Shown one piece after another: positions 53,254 through 61,236 of a DNA stretch of 64,000 nucleotides. The notes below the pieces were generated by a model. It ran no database searches, was not told where the DNA came from, and saw only the letters and a program-made list of their open reading frames with translations. This DNA is from Curvibacter microcysteis (GTDB taxonomy: Bacteria; Pseudomonadota; Gammaproteobacteria; Burkholderiales; Burkholderiaceae_C), in assembly GCF_028649455.1 (NCBI RefSeq), contig NZ_JAQSIO010000001.1, forward strand, positions 496,001-560,000, in the 5' to 3' direction. Positions within the stretch are counted from its first letter, which is position 1; every line of letters begins with the position of its first letter. A program made the position numbers and the translations under genes.

Positions 53254-54973
53254 CGCCCTGGTCCTCCGTCACGCGCAGCAGTTCGTCCAGGCTGGTGACG
53301 CCCGCCACCACCTTGCGCAAGCCGTCTTCGTGCAAGGTCAGCATGCCCGACTGGATGGCCAGCGCATGCAGGCGGCTGGCGTCCTCGCCGGCCACGATGG
53401 CGCGGCGCATGGGCTCATCCAGCACCAGCAATTCGTGGATGCCGGTTCGGCCCTGGTAGCCCGAACCCCGGCAGTGGTCGCAGCCCACCGCCTTGTAAAT
53501 CGGCTGGCCGGGCGCGCAAAAGCGGTGCAAGCCCGCCGTGGCCAGCAGCTCGGCCGAGGGCACTTCAGGCACCTTGCAGTGCTTGCACAAGGTGCGCACC
53601 AGGCGCTGGGCCAGCACGCCATTGACCGAAGAGGTGATCAGGTAGCCCTCCACCCCCATGTCCTTCAAGCGGATCACCGCGCCGGCGGCGGTGTTGGTGT
53701 GCAGCGTGGACAGCACCAAGTGACCGGTCAGGGCGGATTGCACCGCGATCTGGGCGGTTTCGCCGTCGCGCATTTCACCGATCATGATGATGTCCGGGTC
53801 CTGGCGCAGGATGGAGCGCAGCGCGCTGGCGAAGGTCAGGTTGATCTGGGGGTGCACCTGGATCTGGTTGATGCCTTCGAGCTGGTACTCGACCGGGTCT
53901 TCCACCGTGATGATCTTCTGTGTGGCCGAGTCCAGCTTGGACAGGGCCGCGTACAGCGTGGTGGTCTTGCCCGAGCCGGTGGGCCCGGTGACCAGCAAAA
54001 TCCCGTGCGGCTTGGCCAGCAAGGTGTTGAAACGACCCAGGGTGTCGCTGGCAAAGCCCATGCTCTCCAGGCTGAAGCGCACGCTGGCACGGTCCAGCAC
54101 CCGCATCACCACGCTTTCGCCGTGCACGGTGGGCACGGTCGAGACCCGCAGGTCCAACTCACGGCCTTTGACGCGGGTCTTGATGCGACCGTCCTGTGGC
54201 AGGCGGCGCTCGGCGATGTCGAGGTGGGCCAGCAGCTTGACGCGCGAGTTCACCGCCGCGCTGTGCTTGGGCGGCACCAATTCGCCGGCATGGATCACGC
54301 CGTCCACGCGGTAGCGCACATGCAGGCCGTCGTCGAAGGGCTCCAGGTGGATGTCCGAGGCGCGCAGGTCGATCACGCGGCCAATGATGCTGTTGACCAG
54401 GCGGATCACCGGCGCTTCGCTGGCCAGGTCTTTCAAATGCTCGACAAAATCGCCGCCCAGGCCTTCGTCTTCGAAGCCATCGGCTTCGTCCTCTTCGGCC
54501 GCCGGCGCCGGCTGGGCCAGGGCTTTTTCGATGTCGCTTTCGAGGCTGATGAAGGGCCGGATGCTCAGCCCGGTCGACAGGTGCAAGGCCTTGAGCACAA
54601 AGGCGTCCTGCGGCACGGCCATGGCCACGTCCAGACGCTCGTCTTCGAGCCGCAACGGAAACACCTGATTGGCGGCCAGAAATTCAGGCAACAGGCCCTC
54701 AACCTCGGGGGCCATGTCAGGAAAGTCCTCAGCCCGGGCCACGGCCACACCCAGTTGCTGGGCCAGCGTGTGCAACACGTCCAGCTCGGACACCAGGCCC
54801 AGTTGCACCAGCACCCGGCCCAGCATGTTGCCCAGTTCTTGCTGGGCCTGCAGGGCACGCTCCATGTCGCGCGCGCTCAGCTTGCCCTGCTGCACCAGCA
54901 GCTCGCCCAGGCGGGGTCGCTCCGCGACGTTCGTCAGCGAAGGCTCAATGGCAACAGAGGCGTCAGTGGTCAT
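53246..54973 (-). CDS. gspE: T2SS ATPase GspE
   Basis: 575 residues. N-terminal MshEN-type domain (about 20-150), then the RecA-like ATPase with Walker A GPTGSGKTTTLYAAL near 330, Asp box TVEDPVEY, Walker B DPDIIMIGEMRD and His box GHLVLSTLHTN. Zinc motif CKHC and CDHC pair (about 470-510). First gene of the operon; drives pseudopilus assembly from the cytoplasm. Confidence 0.95.
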   Translation of the reverse strand: MTTDASVAIEPSLTNVAERPRLGELLVQQGKLSARDMERALQAQQELGNMLGRVLVQLGLVSELDVLHTLAQQLGVAVARAEDFPDMAPEVEGLLPEFLAANQVFPLRLEDERLDVAMAVPQDAFVLKALHLSTGLSIRPFISLESDIEKALAQPAPAAEEDEADGFEDEGLGGDFVEHLKDLASEAPVIRLVNSIIGRVIDLRASDIHLEPFDDGLHVRYRVDGVIHAGELVPPKHSAAVNSRVKLLAHLDIAERRLPQDGRIKTRVKGRELDLRVSTVPTVHGESVVMRVLDRASVRFSLESMGFASDTLGRFNTLLAKPHGILLVTGPTGSGKTTTLYAALSKLDSATQKIITVEDPVEYQLEGINQIQVHPQINLTFASALRSILRQDPDIIMIGEMRDGETAQIAVQSALTGHLVLSTLHTNTAAGAVIRLKDMGVEGYLITSSVNGVLAQRLVRTLCKHCKVPEVPSAELLATAGLHRFCAPGQPIYKAVGCDHCRGSGYQGRTGIHELLVLDEPMRRAIVAGEDASRLHALAIQSGMLTLHEDGLRKVVAGVTSLDELLRVTEDQGDA

Positions 54974-55131
54974 GGGATGGGCAATGAGGCAATGGGGCTC
55001 CGCGGCATCAAGGACTGGATACGCCCCTCAACCCGCTTCAGGCCGCCCGCACTGGCGGCGCCAGGAGCCCCCGACAAGGGCGCAATTTTGCACCATCTGC
55101 TCTGGGGCTTCGGTAAACGGGGCCTGCGGGC

Positions 55132-55962
55132 TCAGCGCCAGCTCAGGGGCAGCACCCGGTAAAAAAGGCTCAGCTGGCGGTAAAGCGCCGGATGCGCCGC
55201 GGCCAGGCGCTCGCCCTGTTCAAAAAAAGCCTCGCTGATCACCGCAAAAAACTCGGCTGGATCGGAGGCACCGTAGGCGTCCAGCAGTCCGGGGTCCCCC
55301 GCCGCCACCCGGGCCTGCAAGGCGGCAAACTCCGCGCCCATCACCTGCTGCCACTCGCGCTGGCGTCGCCGGCCGCCCAGGGCCGGGGCCCCATTGGCGG
55401 GGCCGTTGTCCTGGTCGAGCTGGTGCGCAAACTCGTGGATCACCACGTTGCGGCCGTCGCCAGGGTCGGCGCTGCCGGCCCGAACATCGGCCCAGGACAG
55501 GATCACCTGGCCTTGCTGCCAGGACTCGCCCGACAAGGCCTGGCGTTGCTCATGCACCACGCCCGCCGCACCGGCGCGCACCCGGTCCACCCAAAACGGC
55601 GCCGGGTACAGCAGGATTTGCCGCAGCGACGCAAAGTCCGCCCCGGGGCGGTTGAGCAGCAGCAAACAGGCCTGGGCCGCGATCACCACGCGCATGGCCT
55701 CGGTCAGCACCAGGCCATCGCAGGCCAGAAAGGGCTTTTCGGCCAAAAACACCAGCATGCGCCGCTTGAGCTGCAGCTGCAGATCCGCGGGCAAACGCGC
55801 CACCAGGGGCACTTGCTCGCGCAAAATGGCCCGCCAAGACGCCGGAAACGCCTGTCGGCTCACACGCCAACGCCGCCAAGCCTGGCGCCAAGGCGCCAGC
55901 CACAGCCAAGCCGCCCCCAGCAGAGACAGCCCCACCAACACACCAAAGGCCCCAGAATTCAT
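55132..55962 (-). CDS. mtfA: MtfA family zinc-dependent peptidase
   Basis: 276 residues. N-terminal membrane helix (about 5-24), then the MtfA domain with zinc motif VIHEFAHQLDQ (about 174-184) and a downstream Glu in EFFAVISEAFFEQ. E. coli MtfA is a cytoplasmic aminopeptidase that binds the Mlc repressor; this version is membrane-anchored, as in many betaproteobacteria. Not obviously tied to the neighbouring gsp operon. Confidence 0.87.
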   Translation of the reverse strand: MNSGAFGVLVGLSLLGAAWLWLAPWRQAWRRWRVSRQAFPASWRAILREQVPLVARLPADLQLQLKRRMLVFLAEKPFLACDGLVLTEAMRVVIAAQACLLLLNRPGADFASLRQILLYPAPFWVDRVRAGAAGVVHEQRQALSGESWQQGQVILSWADVRAGSADPGDGRNVVIHEFAHQLDQDNGPANGAPALGGRRRQREWQQVMGAEFAALQARVAAGDPGLLDAYGASDPAEFFAVISEAFFEQGERLAAAHPALYRQLSLFYRVLPLSWR

Positions 55963-56061
55963 CGTGATCAGGCGCGGAAAAAATGCGCACCCAGACCATC
56001 TGAGCCCCCGCGCGCCAAATTCAAGCGTGCCGAACAGTTAACATCCGCGCCATGAAAGCAG

Positions 56062-56868
56062 GTGTCATTCGTGAGTGAAGGGGGTGCGGCGGCAGCGCCC
56101 CAAGTGGAGTCGCCTCTGATCGAGGGCCTGACCCTGTCGGTGGTCAGCCACGACCATGACGACTGCCTGCACACCTTGCTGGGGCAGTTGGCCCAACAGC
56201 ACGGGGGGGTGCTCAAGCACCTGATCGTGACGCACAACCTGCCGGGCAGCGGTCGCCCCCTGCCCACCCCGGTGGGCGGCTGGCCTTTCCAGCTCAGCGA
56301 AGTGCACAACCGCGAAGTCCAGGGGTTCGGGCACAACCACAACCAGGCCTTTGCCCTGTGCCGCACCAGCCACTTTGGCGTGATCAACCCGGATCTGGAA
56401 AACCTGCCGGCCGACTTGTGGCCCCGCTTGCTCGCGCTGTCCAACCAGCCTGGGGTGGGTTGCGCCTACCCTCGGCTGTTGAACCTGGACGGCACGGTGC
56501 AGGACAGCGAACGTGAAATCCCCACGCCCTGGGCCTTGTTCAAGCGTTACACCCACCGCCCCCCCGTGCCGCGCCGCGACTGGGTGAATGCGGCCTGCTG
56601 GGTGCTGCAAAGCCGCATCTGGCGTCAGATGGGGGGCTTTGACGAGGGCTATTTCCTGTACTGCGAGGACGTGGACTTCTGCCTGCGCCTGCAGACCGCC
56701 GGCTGGCAGCTGGCGCGCGCCGACACCCACATGACCCACCACGCCCAGCGCACCAGCCACCGGCAGTGGCGCTATGTGAGCCTGCACCTGCGCAGCCTGC
56801 TGCGCTTGTGGACCACGCCGGCCATGTACCGCTACCAGCGCCACCTGCGCCAGCAAGCCGCGCGCTGA
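56062..56868 (+). CDS. GT2 family glycosyltransferase
   Basis: 268 residues from GTG 56062; GTG 56071 fits the upstream GCAGG site equally well. The N-terminal TLSVVSHDHDDCL starts a GT-A fold; FGVINPDLENLP takes the place of the DxD region; GGFDEGYFLYCEDVDFCLRL is the ED-type motif of rhamnosyltransferase-like GT2 enzymes. Probably a cytoplasmic sugar transferase for surface polysaccharide. It stands alone on the plus strand. Confidence 0.85.
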   Translation: MSFVSEGGAAAAPQVESPLIEGLTLSVVSHDHDDCLHTLLGQLAQQHGGVLKHLIVTHNLPGSGRPLPTPVGGWPFQLSEVHNREVQGFGHNHNQAFALCRTSHFGVINPDLENLPADLWPRLLALSNQPGVGCAYPRLLNLDGTVQDSEREIPTPWALFKRYTHRPPVPRRDWVNAACWVLQSRIWRQMGGFDEGYFLYCEDVDFCLRLQTAGWQLARADTHMTHHAQRTSHRQWRYVSLHLRSLLRLWTTPAMYRYQRHLRQQAAR

Positions 56869-56895
56869 GCCGGCGGCGGCGGCGCCGTGGCCACT

Positions 56896-58011
56896 TCAGC
56901 CCTGGCGCCAGGGCAGGCCACGGAAACGCCAACCGCCCTTGCGACCGCGCTGGCCGTTCTGGTCTGGGTCCCCCTCAAAGCCTTCGAGGATGTTGTAGGC
57001 CTGGGCCACGCCCAGCTCCGTGGCGCGCCGCGCGGCCGCCACCGAGCGCACGCCGCTGCGGCACAGCAGCACCACCTTGCGCCCGTCGGCTGCTGCGGCC
57101 AGCACACCGGCATCGAAGGCCGGGTTCATGGCCATGCCGGGCCACTGCTTCCAAGCCAGGCCGACACCGCCGGGCACATAGCCCACCCATTCGCGCTCGG
57201 CGTCGGTGCGCACATCCACCAGCACCGCTTCACCGGCCTGCACCCATTGCCAAGCCAGCGCAGGCGACACGTCGCCCGCATAGCCCGCGGCGGCCTGCGG
57301 CTGGCCCACGGGCGTGCCGCCGGCGTCCTGGCGCAGACCGGAGCGCAGGTTGGCGGGCACGGCTTCGTCAATGCGTCGGGGCTTGGGGAGGTCCAGCGCC
57401 CCCATCAAGGCCACGAACTCGTCCAGGCTGCGACCGGCCGTGCGGGCGTTGGACGCTTTTTCCACCCCGATGCTGGAGCGCGTGCGGCCCTGGTAATCGT
57501 GGCCTGGCCAGACCACGGTGGCCTCCGGCAACTGGAACAAGACCTCGGTCAGGCTGCGGTACAGGGCTTCGGCGCTGCCCGACTGGAAGTCGGTGCGGCC
57601 GCAGCCATTGACCAGCAAGGTGTCGCCCGTGAAGACGTGGTCGCGCCACAGGTAGCTCATGCTGCCCGCCGTGTGGCCGGGGGTGTGCAAGGCACGCAGG
57701 GTTTCGCCACCAAAGCTCAGGCTCTGGCCATCCGCCAACTGGGTCGAGGCGGTGCCAACGCCACAGCCCTCGGGCGCCACGGTGTGGGCGCCGGTGTGCT
57801 CGGCCAGGGCGGCCGCACTGGTGATGTGGTCGGCGTGGGCGTGGGTCTCGATGATCCAGCGCAAGGTCAAACTCTGGTCGCGCAGCAGTTGCAGGTCGCG
57901 CTCAAGGTGCTCGTCCACCGGATCGATGATCACGGCCTCGCGCGTGACCGGGTCGTGCAGCACATAGGTGTAGGTACTGGAGGCGGCGTCAAACAATTGA
58001 ATCGGTTGCAT
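56896..58011 (-). CDS. Persulfide dioxygenase-rhodanese fusion protein
   Basis: 371 residues. N-terminal ETHE1-type metallo-beta-lactamase domain: H57-x-H59-x-D61-H62 (THAHADH), HTPGHTAGSMSY, FTGDTLLVNGCGRTDFQ and WPGHDYQG. The C-terminal rhodanese domain has active-site loop CRSGVRS near residue 317. Such fusions oxidise glutathione persulfide to sulfite, and the rhodanese exchanges sulfur with thiosulfate. Downstream of a CsoR-like repressor gene and divergent from two sulfur-transporter-like genes: a sulfide/persulfide detoxification unit. Confidence 0.92.
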   Translation of the reverse strand: MQPIQLFDAASSTYTYVLHDPVTREAVIIDPVDEHLERDLQLLRDQSLTLRWIIETHAHADHITSAAALAEHTGAHTVAPEGCGVGTASTQLADGQSLSFGGETLRALHTPGHTAGSMSYLWRDHVFTGDTLLVNGCGRTDFQSGSAEALYRSLTEVLFQLPEATVVWPGHDYQGRTRSSIGVEKASNARTAGRSLDEFVALMGALDLPKPRRIDEAVPANLRSGLRQDAGGTPVGQPQAAAGYAGDVSPALAWQWVQAGEAVLVDVRTDAEREWVGYVPGGVGLAWKQWPGMAMNPAFDAGVLAAAADGRKVVLLCRSGVRSVAAARRATELGVAQAYNILEGFEGDPDQNGQRGRKGGWRFRGLPWRQG

Positions 58012-58041
58012 ATCGAATCCTCAGAAATCAGGGTCAGCCCA

Positions 58042-58287
58042 TCAGGCGAATTTGGCCAGCATCGCCGCCACATGGGGGCCAGGCATGCCGCCCTGCTCAA
58101 TCATGCAGCCCACCATGTTGAAGAAGGATTTGTCCAGCGCCTTGCGCGCCGCTGCCAACTGCTGGGCGATCTGCTCGCAGTCGGCTTCTTCTTCAATCAG
58201 GCGCTGCACGCCACGCAACTGCCCCTCCACCCGCGCGAGGCGGGCCTGCAAGGCTTTTTTCTTGGCGGGATCGGCCAGTTGCGACAT
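58042..58287 (-). CDS. CsoR/FrmR-family transcriptional repressor, probable persulfide sensor
   Basis: 81 residues from ATG 58287, all-helical, with the family core LQARLARVEGQLRGVQRLI. It has two cysteines, C37 and C61. C37 matches the conserved first position, but the His/Cys positions used by copper-binding CsoR are not kept (M62, G66), so metal sensing is doubtful. First gene of the unit with the persulfide dioxygenase fusion; a 20-base palindrome between it and the divergent yeeE-like gene is the probable operator. Sulfide/persulfide sensing, as in CstR, is inferred. Confidence 0.82.
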   Translation of the reverse strand: MSQLADPAKKKALQARLARVEGQLRGVQRLIEEEADCEQIAQQLAAARKALDKSFFNMVGCMIEQGGMPGPHVAAMLAKFA

Positions 58288-58326
58288 CAGAACTCCTGGG
58301 TGGGTGATGGAATGGGAGAAGCACAA

Positions 58327-58346
58327 ATATACCCCATGGAGTATAT
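58327..58346. promoter_or_regulatory. CsoR-type operator palindrome
   Basis: ATATACCCCATGGAGTATAT, a 20-bp palindrome with a single mismatched pair, in the 89-base spacer between the repressor gene and the divergent YeeE/YedE gene. It resembles the TATACC-(C/G-rich)-GGTATA sites of CsoR/CstR repressors and could control both directions. Confidence 0.7.
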
Positions 58347-58376
58347 TCAGGCTACGAACTCCGAAAGATACCGCGC

Positions 58377-58805
58377 ATGAACACCCTGCACCCCTACCTT
58401 CAATCAAGCCTTGGCGGCTTGCTGATCGGCTTGGCCAGTTGGTGGCTGCTGGCCGCCCTGGGCCGGGTCACGGGCATCAGCGGCATCACCGCCGCCTTGC
58501 TGCCCGGCCGCAGCACCACGCCCACCGGCGACCGCGCCTGGCGCCTGGCCTACCTGCTGGGCTTGATCGGGGGCGGCGCCTTGTTCACGCTGTGGCTGCA
58601 CCCCCCCGTCACCGCGCTGCGCCCCCTGCCGCTGCTGGCGCTGGCCGGCCTGCTGGTCGGCTTTGGCACCGTGCTGGGTTCGGGCTGCACCAGCGGCCAC
58701 GGCGTGTGTGGCCTGGGCCGGCGCTCGCTGCGCTCGCTGGTGGCCACCGCCACCTTCATGGGTGCGGGCTTTGCCACGGTGGGCCTGACACGCTGGCTGG
58801 GCTGA
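58377..58805 (+). CDS. YeeE/YedE-family sulfur transporter half (N-terminal type)
   Basis: 142 residues, about four membrane helices. Contains LGSGCTSGHGVCGLGRRS, the cysteine-bearing GxGCTSGHG motif of YeeE/YedE proteins, which bind thiosulfate or related sulfur species in the membrane. With the next gene it makes the two halves that are one protein in TsuA-like transporters. Starts 90 bases from the divergent repressor gene. Confidence 0.88.
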   Translation: MNTLHPYLQSSLGGLLIGLASWWLLAALGRVTGISGITAALLPGRSTTPTGDRAWRLAYLLGLIGGGALFTLWLHPPVTALRPLPLLALAGLLVGFGTVLGSGCTSGHGVCGLGRRSLRSLVATATFMGAGFATVGLTRWLG

Positions 58806-58843
58806 TCGACACGCCTCCAATGCACGCAGACCGAAAGACTGAC

Positions 58844-59338
58844 ATGAACCCCACGAGCCTCACTCCCCCAAACTCCGCGCCCAGCCCCCCACCCGAGCGC
58901 TGGGCGGTGCTGCTAAGCGCCCTGGGCGCGGGCACCTTGTTTGCCGCCGGCCTGGTGCTGTCGGGCATGACCCAACCGGCCAAGGTGCTGGGCTTTCTGA
59001 ACCTGGCTGGCCTGGCCGACGGCACTTGGGACCCCAGCCTGGCCTTTGTCATGGGCGGCGCCCTGGCCGTCACCTTGCTGGCCTTTGCCCTGACGCCCGC
59101 CAACGCCCAGCACCCGCAGCGCAAGCCTTGGTTGGCACCACGCTTTCAACTCCCGACGCGGCGCGACATCGACTGGAAGCTGCTCAGCGGCGCGGCCTTG
59201 TTCGGCATCGGCTGGGGCCTGGCGGGCTACTGCCCCGGGCCGGCTCTGGCCTCGCTGCTGGTGGGCGGCCTGGACGCCCTGGCCTTTGTGGCGGCCCTGC
59301 TGCTGGGCATGGCCCTGGCGCGACGCTGGCTGCCCTGA
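58844..59338 (+). CDS. YeeE/YedE-family sulfur transporter half (C-terminal type)
   Basis: 164 residues from ATG 58844 (ATG 58820 possible). A polar Pro/Ser-rich N-terminus, then four membrane helices with LSGMTQPAKVLGFLNLAG and FGIGWGLAGYCPGPALAS, the second-half cysteine motif GYCPGP. Partner of the preceding gene; together they probably move thiosulfate or another sulfur anion. Confidence 0.88.
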   Translation: MNPTSLTPPNSAPSPPPERWAVLLSALGAGTLFAAGLVLSGMTQPAKVLGFLNLAGLADGTWDPSLAFVMGGALAVTLLAFALTPANAQHPQRKPWLAPRFQLPTRRDIDWKLLSGAALFGIGWGLAGYCPGPALASLLVGGLDALAFVAALLLGMALARRWLP

Positions 59339-59412
59339 CCCGCAGGTGACCGACAGCGGGAAGCGCCGGCGCTACGCTGCCAGCCCATGTTCCCACTGTC
59401 AGGTTCACCAGC

Positions 59413-60375
59413 ATGAGCACCCCCTCCCCGGCCCTTGCGGGCAACCGCGTCCTCGCCCACACGGGCGCCAGGTACCCCATTTTTCAGGCCCCCATGGGCT
59501 GGATCGCCCGCACCCCTTTGGCCTCGGCCGTGTCGCGCGCCGGGGGGCTGGGCATCATCGAGACCTCGTCGGGCGAGACCGCCAATTGCCAGGCCGAGAT
59601 CCGCCAGATGCTGGCCCTGGGCCTGCCCTTTGGGGTCAACCTGCCCATTCGCTTTCTGCATGACGAGGCCATGCTGCGCTTTGTCTGCGACAGCGGGGTG
59701 CGCTTTGTCACCACCTCGGCCGGCAGCCCGGCCAAGTTCATTGCGCCCTTGAAGAGCGCTGGCATCACCGTCTACCACGCGGTGCCCACGCTGGAGACCG
59801 CCCTCAAATGCGCCGACGCCGGCGTGGACGGTCTGGTGGTCGAAGGCGCCGAAGGCGGGGGCTTCAAGAACCCCGAGGAAGTCTCCACCCTGGTGCTGCT
59901 GCAAAGCATCCGCAGCCGGGTCGACCTGCCCCTGGTGGCGGCCGGCGGCATCGTGGACGGGCGCGGCATGGCCGCCGCCTTTGCCCTGGGGGCTGAAGCC
60001 ATCCAGATGGGCACGCGTTTTGTCTGCTGCGCCGAAAGCCCGGTGCATGCCAATTACAAAAACGCCATCGCAGCGGCCAGCGAGACCGGCACCTGGGTGC
60101 TGAACAAGAAGGCCTCGCCCTGCATCCGCGCACTCAAGTCCGAGCGCACCCGCCACATCCACGAGGCGGGCCTCATGCCCGCCGACACCTTTGCCGGCTT
60201 GCAGCAGGTTTACTTTGGCGGTGACATGGAAGCCGCCCCCGCCCTGGCCGGCCAGAGCGTGGGCCTGATCGAGGGCGTGAAAACCGCGCAAGAGATCATC
60301 GACGACACCCTGCAAGGCTTCTTCGACATCACCGCCCGGCTCGGCGGCCTGGCCCAGCGCCACGCTTTTGGCTGA
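59413..60375 (+). CDS. Nitronate monooxygenase family (2-nitropropane dioxygenase-like) flavoprotein
   Basis: 320 residues, TIM-barrel FMN protein. Motifs: YPIFQAPMGWIARTPLASAVSRAG (N-terminal, abbreviated), DGLVVEGAEGGGF, PLVAAGGIVDGRGMAAAFALGAEAIQMGTRF (FMN phosphate site, abbreviated). The family includes nitronate monooxygenases and enoyl reductase FabK-like enzymes; the usual catalytic His of true nitronate monooxygenases (AGGH) is replaced by EGGG here, so another reaction is possible. Confidence 0.8.
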   Translation: MSTPSPALAGNRVLAHTGARYPIFQAPMGWIARTPLASAVSRAGGLGIIETSSGETANCQAEIRQMLALGLPFGVNLPIRFLHDEAMLRFVCDSGVRFVTTSAGSPAKFIAPLKSAGITVYHAVPTLETALKCADAGVDGLVVEGAEGGGFKNPEEVSTLVLLQSIRSRVDLPLVAAGGIVDGRGMAAAFALGAEAIQMGTRFVCCAESPVHANYKNAIAAASETGTWVLNKKASPCIRALKSERTRHIHEAGLMPADTFAGLQQVYFGGDMEAAPALAGQSVGLIEGVKTAQEIIDDTLQGFFDITARLGGLAQRHAFG

Positions 60376-60423
60376 GCTGCAGCCGCCTTCCCCCTTCCAA
60401 AACAAAACCAGGAGACCTGCCCC

Positions 60424-61197
60424 ATGGACACCCGCCAACTCTTTTCTTTGCAAGGCCGCACCGCGCTCATCACCGGCGGTTCGCGCGGCATTGGCCGCAT
60501 GATCGCCGAAGGCTTCATCGCCCAGGGCGCGCGCGTCTACATCTCGGCGCGCAAGGCCGCCGCCTGCGACGCCACCGCCGCCGAGCTGTCACAGCACGGG
60601 CACTGCGTGTCCCTGCCGGGCGACGTGTCCACCCTGGCGGGCGCCCAAGCCCTGGCCGCCGCCTACGCACAGCACGAAGAATCGCTGGACATCCTGGTCA
60701 ACAACGCCGGCGCCGCCTGGGGCGCCCCCTTTGACGACTTCCCCGAGAGCGGCTGGGACAAGGTCGTGGACCTGAACCTCAAAGCCCCCTTCTTCCTGAC
60801 CCAAACCCTGGTGCCCCAACTGCGCCGCGCCGCCGCGACGCGCCCGGCCAAGGTGATCAACATCGCCTCGATCGACGGCATCTCCGTGAACCCGATGGAA
60901 ACCTACTCGTACGCGGCCAGCAAGTCCGGTCTGATCCACCTGACGCGGCGCATGGCGCTGCGCCTGATCGAGGACAACATCGTGGTCAGCGCCATCGCCC
61001 CGGGGGCCTTTGCCTCCGAGATGAACCGTGACGCGCGCGACCATGGCGAAGCCGTGTCGGCCCGCATCCCTGCCCACCGCATTGGCGAGCCCGAGGACAT
61101 GGCCGGCGCGGCCATCTTCCTGGCCTCGCGCGCGGGCGACTACGTGGTGGGCTCGACCCTGACCGTCGATGGTGGCGTGACCCACGCCCGGGGCTGA
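60424..61197 (+). CDS. SDR family oxidoreductase (RhlG/FabG-like)
   Basis: 257 residues. Motifs TGGSRGIG near 19, NNAGAAWGAP, catalytic S-Y-K in NIASIDGIS and YAASKSG, and the C-terminal LTVDGGVTH. The AGGAGA ribosome site lies eight bases upstream. The long N-terminal FSLQGRTALITGG and two-residue spacing suit NADPH-type SDRs near RhlG. Follows the flavoprotein gene with a 48-base gap and may share its transcript; substrate unknown. Confidence 0.85.
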   Translation: MDTRQLFSLQGRTALITGGSRGIGRMIAEGFIAQGARVYISARKAAACDATAAELSQHGHCVSLPGDVSTLAGAQALAAAYAQHEESLDILVNNAGAAWGAPFDDFPESGWDKVVDLNLKAPFFLTQTLVPQLRRAAATRPAKVINIASIDGISVNPMETYSYAASKSGLIHLTRRMALRLIEDNIVVSAIAPGAFASEMNRDARDHGEAVSARIPAHRIGEPEDMAGAAIFLASRAGDYVVGSTLTVDGGVTHARG

Positions 61198-61209
61198 GCC
61201 AGCCTGAGC

Positions 61210-61231
61210 AACGGGGCCAGCAGGCCCCGTT
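61210..61231. terminator. Hairpin between convergent genes
   Basis: Perfect 9-bp stem AACGGGGCC / GGCCCCGTT with an AGCA loop between the convergent SDR and methyltransferase genes. It lacks a T-run; possible bidirectional, Rho-aided terminator. Confidence 0.4.
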
Positions 61232-61236
61232 GCCCC

